DNA of 17,242 nt from Actinomycetes bacterium (GTDB lineage: Bacteria; Actinomycetota; Actinomycetes; Actinomycetales; Cellulomonadaceae). Under the pieces are notes generated by a model, which was not told the DNA's origin, searched no databases, and saw only the letters and a list, made by a program, of their open reading frames with translations. Below are positions 13,744 to 17,242 of this stretch, one piece after another. Each line of letters starts with the position of its first letter. Position 1 is the first letter of the stretch. The stretch spans positions 1 through 17,242 of the forward strand of contig JAEZZV010000268.1 in the NCBI GenBank assembly GCA_023418375.1, given 5' to 3'. The translations under genes were made by a program, and so were the position numbers.

Positions 13744-14276
13744 TGGGCGGCCAGCCTCCGCAGCAGCCCGGCGGCCTCGGCGAGGACGGCGCGCTCGGCG
13801 GGCGTGTGCGTCGCCAGGCGGGCGCCGAGCCACTCGTTGCGGCGACGCCGGGTCTCGCGGACCTCGACCTCGCCCGCCTCGGTGATGGAGACGACCACCT
13901 GGCGCCCGTCGGTCGGGTGCTCGTCCCGCCGCGCCAACCCCGCCGACACCAGGGCGTTCACGAGGCGGGTCATGTGCGGGGGCTGGACGTGCTGCTCCTC
14001 GGCGAGGGCGGTCGGCGACATCGGCCCGCGGCACGAGAGGGCGGCGAGGACGGCGTACTGGCCGTCGGTGATCTCGTCGGACGAGCGCTCCTGCCGGATC
14101 CGGCGGACGGCTCGGGTGACCGCGACGCGGAGGTCGTCCGCGAGGTCGGTCAGGTCCATGGGGCTGGTGGGGCTCGTGGGGCTGGTGGGGCTGGTGGGGC
14201 TCGTGGGGCTGGTGGGGCCGGCCGACGGGGTGGCGGGTGCGCCGGACGCTGCGGTCATGTTCTTATCATCGGTCAT
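13740..14276 (-). CDS. MarR family transcriptional regulator with Thr-Ser-Pro repeat tail
   Basis: A 178-residue regulator. Residues 22-39 are six Thr-Ser-Pro triplets encoded by 9-bp tandem repeats. The MarR domain spans about 41-178: dimer helix Leu-Ala-Asp-Asp-Leu-Arg-Val-Ala-Val-Thr-Arg-Ala, helix-turn-helix Ser-Pro-Thr-Ala-Leu-Ala-Glu-Glu-Gln-His-Val-Gln-Pro-Pro-His-Met-Thr-Arg-Leu at about 87-105, and wing Thr-Asp-Gly-Arg-Gln-Val-Val-Val. The ATG at 14276 abuts a palindrome that is probably the operator and gives a very short or absent leader. The ATG at 14258 is also possible. The ATG at 14159, just after the repeats, would give an ordinary-sized MarR but has only repeat DNA upstream and no binding site. 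It is translationally coupled to the MFS exporter, so ligand-relieved autorepression of the operon is the likely scheme. Confidence 0.92.
   Translation of the reverse strand: MTDDKNMTAASGAPATPSAGPTSPTSPTSPTSPTSPTSPMDLTDLADDLRVAVTRAVRRIRQERSSDEITDGQYAVLAALSCRGPMSPTALAEEQHVQPPHMTRLVNALVSAGLARRDEHPTDGRQVVVSITEAGEVEVRETRRRRNEWLGARLATHTPAERAVLAEAAGLLRRLAAQ
14160..14213 (-). repeat. 9-bp tandem repeat, six units, inside the MarR gene
   Basis: Six units of GGGGCTGGT (A) or GGGGCTCGT (B), as read on the plus strand, are arranged A-B-A-A-B-A, which is two copies of a 27-bp block. A partial GGGGCC follows. On the coding strand each unit gives Thr-Ser-Pro. Unit gain or loss would keep the frame. Confidence 0.95.
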
Positions 14277-14288
14277 TACCCTGGGTAA
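14276..14288. promoter_or_regulatory. Palindromic operator candidate for MarR
   Basis: TTACCC-T-GGGTAA is a perfect inverted repeat with one central base. Its left end overlaps the first base of the MarR start codon and its right end is in an AT-rich patch (TTTAGT on the minus strand, 14293-14288, a possible -10). Bound repressor would block the promoter. Just beyond it GATTCCCG is repeated directly at 14297-14304 and 14307-14314. Confidence 0.6.
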
Positions 14289-14363
14289 CTAAAGCGGATT
14301 CCCGGTGATTCCCGCCACGCTCCGGCACGCACGCCGATGCCCGGACCCCGGGAGCGCACACGC

Positions 14364-14399
14364 CGACGGCCCCCCGAGCCGGAGCTCGAGGGGCCGTCG
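14364..14399 (-). terminator. Strong hairpin terminator of the NCS2 permease gene
   Basis: A 16-bp stem with a single mismatch and a 4-base CGGA loop: CGACGGCCCCCCGAGC pairs with GCTCGAGGGGCCGTCG. It lies 27 bases past the permease stop and before the MarR promoter on the same strand. It lacks a T-run, like many actinobacterial terminators, and should isolate the MarR operon from permease read-through. Confidence 0.85.
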
Positions 14400-14425
14400 C
14401 TGCCGCAGGGGCGGAGGGTGTCCGG

Positions 14426-15922
14426 TCAGATGCCGAGGGCGTCCTTGATCGGCCCGAGGGCGAAGTAGAGGACGAACAGCGCGGACGCACCCCACATGAG
14501 CGGGTGCACCTGCTTGATCTTGCCGAGGACGACCTTCAGCACGACGAACGAGATGAACCCGGCGCCGATACCGACGGTGATCGAGTACGTGAACGGCATG
14601 AGGATGATCGTGAGGAAGGCCGGGACGGCGACCTCGAGGTTCTTCCAGTCGATGCCCGAGATCTGCATGACCATGAGGAAGCCGACGACCACCAGCACCG
14701 GCGTGGCAGCCTCGAACGGCACCATGTCCACGAGCGGGGCGAGGAACGTCGCGAGCAGGAACGCCACGCCCGTCACGACCGACGCGAGGCCCGTGCGGGC
14801 GCCGTCGCCGACGCCGGCCGCGGACTCGATGTAGCTCGTGTTCGAGGAGACGCTCGCGGCGCCGCCGGCCGCGGCCGCGATCGAGTCGACGACGAGGATC
14901 TCCGTCGTCTTCGGCGGGTTGCCGTCCTCGTCGAGCAGCTCGGCCTCGCCGCCGATGGCGACCATCGTCCCCATCGTGTCGAAGAAGTCCGCGAGCAGGA
15001 GGGAGAAGACGAGGAGCAGGACGGCGATGATGCCGATCGACTCGATCGAGCCGAAGAGCGAGAACTGGCCCAGCAGGGAGAAGTCCGGGGCCTGGACGAT
15101 GCCGTCCTCGGGGAACGCCGGGCTGTTCAGCTCCCAGCCGGTCGGGTTGGACCCGTCGAGGGCCTGCGGGCCGACCTTGGCGATCGCCTCGATGATCACG
15201 GCGAGCACCGTGGCCGACAGGATCGAGATGAGCAGGCCGCCGTGCACCTTGCGCACCATGAGGACGATGGCGAGGACCAGGCCGAAGACGAAGACCACGA
15301 GGGGCCAGCCGCTGATCGAGCCGGCCACGCCGAGCTCGACAGGGGTGGCCATGCTGGCCGGGATGCGCACGAAGCCGGCGTCCACCACACCGATGAACGC
15401 GATGAAGAGGCCGATGCCCACCGCGATCGCCGTCTTGAGCTCGCGCGGGACGGCCTTGAAGACGGCGGTCCGGAAGCCCGTGAGGACGAGCACCAGGATG
15501 ATGAGGCCCTCGAGGACGACGAGGCCCATCGCGTTCTCCCACGTCATGTCGGGGAGGGACGCGATCGAGTAGGCGACCACCGCGTTGAGGCCCAGACCGG
15601 CGGCGAGCGCGATCGGGAAGTTCGCGACCACGCCCATCAGGATCGACAGCACGCCCGCGACCAGCGCGGTGGTGGCCGCGACCATCGCCAGGTTCGGGGC
15701 CGAGCCGTCGCCGAGGAAGTCGCCGGTGCCGTCGGGCACCGTGCCGATGATGAGCGGGTTGAGCACGATGATGTAGCTCATCGTGAAGAAGGTCACCAGA
15801 CCGCCTCGGACCTCGGTCCAGACGGTGGAGCCTCGCTCGGTGATCTTGAAGTACTTGTCGATCGCGCTGAGGGCGCGCGGGGCATCGGCCTTCTCGGCCG
15901 TGGAGGGGGTGGTCTGCGCCAT
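14426..15922 (-). CDS. NCS2 family purine permease (AzgA-like, adenine/guanine/hypoxanthine)
   Basis: A 498-residue membrane protein with about 12-14 helices. AzgA-branch signatures: Gly-Leu-Val-Thr-Phe-Phe-Thr-Met-Ser-Tyr-Ile at 41-51, Gly-Leu-Gly-Leu-Asn-Ala at 109-114, Asp-Phe-Phe-Asp-Thr-Met-Gly-Thr at 312-319 with Leu-Leu-Asp-Glu-Asp-Gly at 329-334, and Ser-Asn-Thr-Ser-Tyr-Ile-Glu-Ser-Ala-Ala-Gly-Val at 360-371. It imports adenine, guanine or hypoxanthine with protons for salvage. The ATG at 15922 is preferred; one at 15931 (three residues longer) cannot be excluded, and neither has a clear ribosome binding site. CACTAT ends seven bases before 15922 and could serve a leaderless mRNA. No purine riboswitch is visible in the 64-base gap upstream. 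Confidence 0.92.
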   Translation of the reverse strand: MAQTTPSTAEKADAPRALSAIDKYFKITERGSTVWTEVRGGLVTFFTMSYIIVLNPLIIGTVPDGTGDFLGDGSAPNLAMVAATTALVAGVLSILMGVVANFPIALAAGLGLNAVVAYSIASLPDMTWENAMGLVVLEGLIILVLVLTGFRTAVFKAVPRELKTAIAVGIGLFIAFIGVVDAGFVRIPASMATPVELGVAGSISGWPLVVFVFGLVLAIVLMVRKVHGGLLISILSATVLAVIIEAIAKVGPQALDGSNPTGWELNSPAFPEDGIVQAPDFSLLGQFSLFGSIESIGIIAVLLLVFSLLLADFFDTMGTMVAIGGEAELLDEDGNPPKTTEILVVDSIAAAAGGAASVSSNTSYIESAAGVGDGARTGLASVVTGVAFLLATFLAPLVDMVPFEAATPVLVVVGFLMVMQISGIDWKNLEVAVPAFLTIILMPFTYSITVGIGAGFISFVVLKVVLGKIKQVHPLMWGASALFVLYFALGPIKDALGI

Positions 15923-15986
15923 GGCGCGCATAGTGGCAGATGCTCCGGGAGCGGATCCCGCCGTTCCGCGCCGCGTTTCGCCAGTT
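15923..15986. promoter_or_regulatory. Divergent promoter gap, NCS2 permease / VanZ-like gene
   Basis: This 64-base stretch has many A or T at the third positions of the plus-strand VanZ frame, unlike coding DNA here, so it is read as non-coding. CACTAT on the minus strand (15935-15930) is a possible -10 for the permease. No clear plus-strand promoter or ribosome binding site is visible. Confidence 0.4.
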
Positions 15987-16418
15987 GTGCACGACGTCAC
16001 CCTCCTGGCCTACATCGCCTGCGTCCTCGTCGTCACGCTGTGGCCGTCGCCGCCGGATCCCGGCTCGAACGCGTGGGTCCTCGGGCTGCTCGACTGGGCC
16101 CACGCGGTCGGTGTCCCGGAGGCGTTCGACCTGGTCACGGCCGAGGTCGTGGCAAACGTGCTGATGTTCGTGCCGCTCGGACTGCTCCTCGCGTCGTCGG
16201 CGCGCACGCCCCGCCCGTGGCTCGCCGTGGCGGCGGGCCTGGCCCTCTCCGCGGCGATCGAGACCACCCAGATCGCGCTGCCCGGCCGCGTCCCGACCGT
16301 CACGGACGTCGTCGCCAACACCTCCGGCGCGGCGATCGGCACGGCCGCCGTCGTCGCCGTGCGCGCGTGGCGCGGACGGCGCACCCGGCCCGCTCGGTGC
16401 GGGCGACGCACGGGCTGA
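15987..16418 (+). CDS. VanZ-like membrane protein
   Basis: A 143-residue protein with about four membrane helices, starting almost directly with the first (about 4-20). VanZ-family features are Ala-Asn-Val-Leu-Met-Phe-Val-Pro-Leu-Gly at 56-65, Glu-Thr-Thr-Gln near 82-85, and Pro-Gly-Arg-Val-Pro-Thr-Val-Thr-Asp-Val-Val-Ala-Asn-Thr-Ser-Gly-Ala at 89-105. VanZ itself raises teicoplanin resistance by an unclear route; most chromosomal homologues have no known role. The GTG at 15987 is chosen because the in-frame codons before it have ordinary A/T at third positions while those after are nearly all G/C. An ATG at 15921 with GGAGG upstream would overlap the permease start and is less likely. The tail is Arg-rich. 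Confidence 0.82.
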   Translation: MHDVTLLAYIACVLVVTLWPSPPDPGSNAWVLGLLDWAHAVGVPEAFDLVTAEVVANVLMFVPLGLLLASSARTPRPWLAVAAGLALSAAIETTQIALPGRVPTVTDVVANTSGAAIGTAAVVAVRAWRGRRTRPARCGRRTG

Positions 16419-16423
16419 CGCCG

Positions 16424-16457
16424 CCTCACCCGCCCGATGCCGACCTCACCCGCCCGA
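16424..16457. repeat. Direct repeat with 20-bp period upstream of an unknown gene
   Basis: CCTCACCCGCCCGA occurs at 16424-16437 and again at 16444-16457, and 17 of 20 positions match over the full period. It lies in the 78-base gap between the VanZ-like gene and the next gene. A period of two helical turns is what a tandem regulator site would have. Confidence 0.6.
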
Positions 16458-16496
16458 GGCCTCATGGCGACCCGCTCGTCGGCCGACTGAAGGAAC

Positions 16497-16943
16497 GTGG
16501 ACCTCACCGCCCCCCTGCCCGGCCCGGCCGCCGTGCCCGACCCGGCCGTGTGGCGCGACGCGCTGTCGCCCGAGCTGCGCGCGCTCACCGAGATCACCCT
16601 CGCGCACGCGCTCGAGGCCGTGGTCGCGTCGGGCAGCCCGATGCTGCCGTTCGCGGTGACCGACGGCCCCGAGGGGCGGTTGCTCTGCCGCTTCGACGGC
16701 GAGTCGACCGCCGCCACCGACCGGGCCCGCGCGCACGCCCGCGCGTCCGGGTCCCCGCGCGCGGCGGTCGCGTGGGACGGCTGGCTCACCGTCGGCGGCA
16801 TCCGCCAGGACGCGGTGGTCGTGCAGGCGTCCGAGCGCGGGCGCCCGGGCGTGGTCGTCGCCCATCGGTACCGCGAGACGCTCGAGGGCACCGTCGTCGT
16901 CGGCAAGCCCGTGCTGGTCGGGCCGGGGGACGCCGTCCTCTAG
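16497..16943 (+). CDS. Conserved-looking protein of unknown function
   Basis: A 148-residue soluble protein from the GTG at 16497. AGGA lies only two bases upstream, too close for a normal binding site, so the start is tentative. Codon use is fully typical of the genome from the first codons onward, which supports it. The N-terminus is Pro/Ala-rich. Residues 20-45 look helical (Leu-Ser-Pro-Glu-Leu-Arg-Ala-Leu-Thr-Glu-Ile-Thr-Leu). The rest alternates short strands such as Ala-Ala-Val-Ala-Trp-Asp-Gly-Trp-Leu-Thr-Val-Gly-Gly and Ala-Val-Val-Val-Gln-Ala-Ser-Glu-Arg, suggesting a compact alpha/beta or beta-barrel fold. There is no signal peptide, no membrane helix and a single Cys. I do not recognise the family. 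It may be followed closely by the DUF2530 gene, which appears to have its own promoter. Confidence 0.75.
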   Translation: MDLTAPLPGPAAVPDPAVWRDALSPELRALTEITLAHALEAVVASGSPMLPFAVTDGPEGRLLCRFDGESTAATDRARAHARASGSPRAAVAWDGWLTVGGIRQDAVVVQASERGRPGVVVAHRYRETLEGTVVVGKPVLVGPGDAVL

Positions 16944-16946
16944 GCT
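16941..16946 (+). promoter_or_regulatory. -10 element of a leaderless DUF2530 transcript
   Basis: TAGGCT begins at the TAG stop codon of the upstream gene and ends seven bases before the GTG at 16954. No ribosome binding site precedes that GTG, so the transcript probably starts at or next to it. Confidence 0.5.
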
Positions 16947-16953
16947 GCGGCGC

Positions 16954-17242
16954 GTGAGCACGCCCGACGCGCCCGTCCCCACCGCCGACGGCGCCGACCC
17001 CGCGGGGGTCGCCGCGGGCACGGGCGACGTCGCGCGCGGGCTGCTGGCGCCGAGCACCCTGCGGCCCGTCGAGCTGGACCTCGGCACCGTGTTCTGGGTG
17101 ATCACCGGCTGCTTCGCGGCCGCGTTCGTCGTCGCGGCCGCGATCGGCCTCGCGGGCTCGGTCGAGGGCCGCACCGTGGCGATCTGCGCGACGGGCGTCG
17201 GGCTCGGCATCCTCGCGCAGGGCTGGCTCCGCTGGCGCAACG
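16954..17242 (+). CDS. DUF2530 family membrane protein (3' partial)
   Basis: The frame opens at GTG 16954 and runs off the window after 96 codons. A polar Pro/Ala/Asp-rich N-terminus of about 35 residues is followed by Leu-Arg-Pro-Val-Glu-Leu-Asp. Two hydrophobic helices follow, about 46-67 (Val-Phe-Trp-Val-Ile-Thr-Gly-Cys-Phe-Ala) and 74-90, ending in Gly-Trp-Leu-Arg-Trp-Arg. This matches the small actinobacterial DUF2530 proteins, which from memory often lie near NCS2 purine permease and MarR genes, as here. Function is unknown. Little of the protein should be missing, since family members are short. Confidence 0.8.
   Translation, partial: MSTPDAPVPTADGADPAGVAAGTGDVARGLLAPSTLRPVELDLGTVFWVITGCFAAAFVVAAAIGLAGSVEGRTVAICATGVGLGILAQGWLRWRN

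Noticed and set aside
14160..14213. Short tandem repeat considered as a CRISPR-like array
   Set aside because: The units are 9 bp with no spacers and they code in frame for Thr-Ser-Pro.
15921..15986. Longer VanZ-like protein starting at ATG 15921, with GGAGG upstream
   Set aside because: About 10 of 22 codons in this stretch end in A or T, unlike coding DNA in this window. The start would also overlap the divergent permease start codon.

Overview
The window is about 74% GC by eye, with almost exclusively G or C at third codon positions, many GTG/TTG starts and several apparently leaderless genes. Together with a DtxR/IdeR-type iron regulator, a mycobacterial-type SerC and an NlpC/P60 wall hydrolase behind a c-di-AMP riboswitch, this points to an actinobacterium, probably a Cellulomonas-like member of the Micrococcales (inference). 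No phage, transposon, CRISPR array, tRNA or rRNA was seen. It looks like ordinary chromosome with some interesting regulatory DNA.

Left part (1-7300). The 3' end of a molybdopterin oxidoreductase (sulfite-oxidase fold) converges on a small membrane protein gene. Next is an arginine/ornithine catabolic pair: a guanidino-modifying hydrolase of the DDAH/arginine dihydrolase superfamily (TTG start) followed 5 bases later by ornithine aminotransferase. A lactate-permease-family transporter converges on them, and an Lrp/AsnC regulator is divergent from the transporter. A tandem-domain universal stress protein closes this part. The hydrolase has the active-site signature of arginine dihydrolases (ArgZ/AgrE) rather than of true dimethylargininases. 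An arginine to ornithine to glutamate semialdehyde route is therefore more likely than dimethylarginine breakdown.

Middle (7300-12360). An HNH endonuclease-like gene and a secreted NlpC/P60 peptidoglycan hydrolase lie on the minus strand. The 379 bases between the hydrolase start and the next gene hold a ydaO-type c-di-AMP riboswitch that abuts the ribosome binding site, a promoter, and a direct repeat resembling an MtrA box. Beyond this, an IdeR/DtxR regulator and a serC-MFS pair are divergently transcribed. Both divergent genes appear leaderless and a 20-bp inverted repeat lies between them.

Right part (12360-17242). A MarR regulator and an MFS exporter form a GTGA-overlapping operon. The MarR N-terminus carries a (Thr-Ser-Pro) repeat tail, and a perfect operator-like palindrome touches its start codon. 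An NCS2 purine permease with a strong terminator follows, then a divergent VanZ-like membrane protein, an unrecognised 148-aa protein behind a 20-bp-period direct repeat, and the start of a DUF2530 membrane protein that runs off the window. The only stretch over 300 bases without a gene is 8823-9201, described above.
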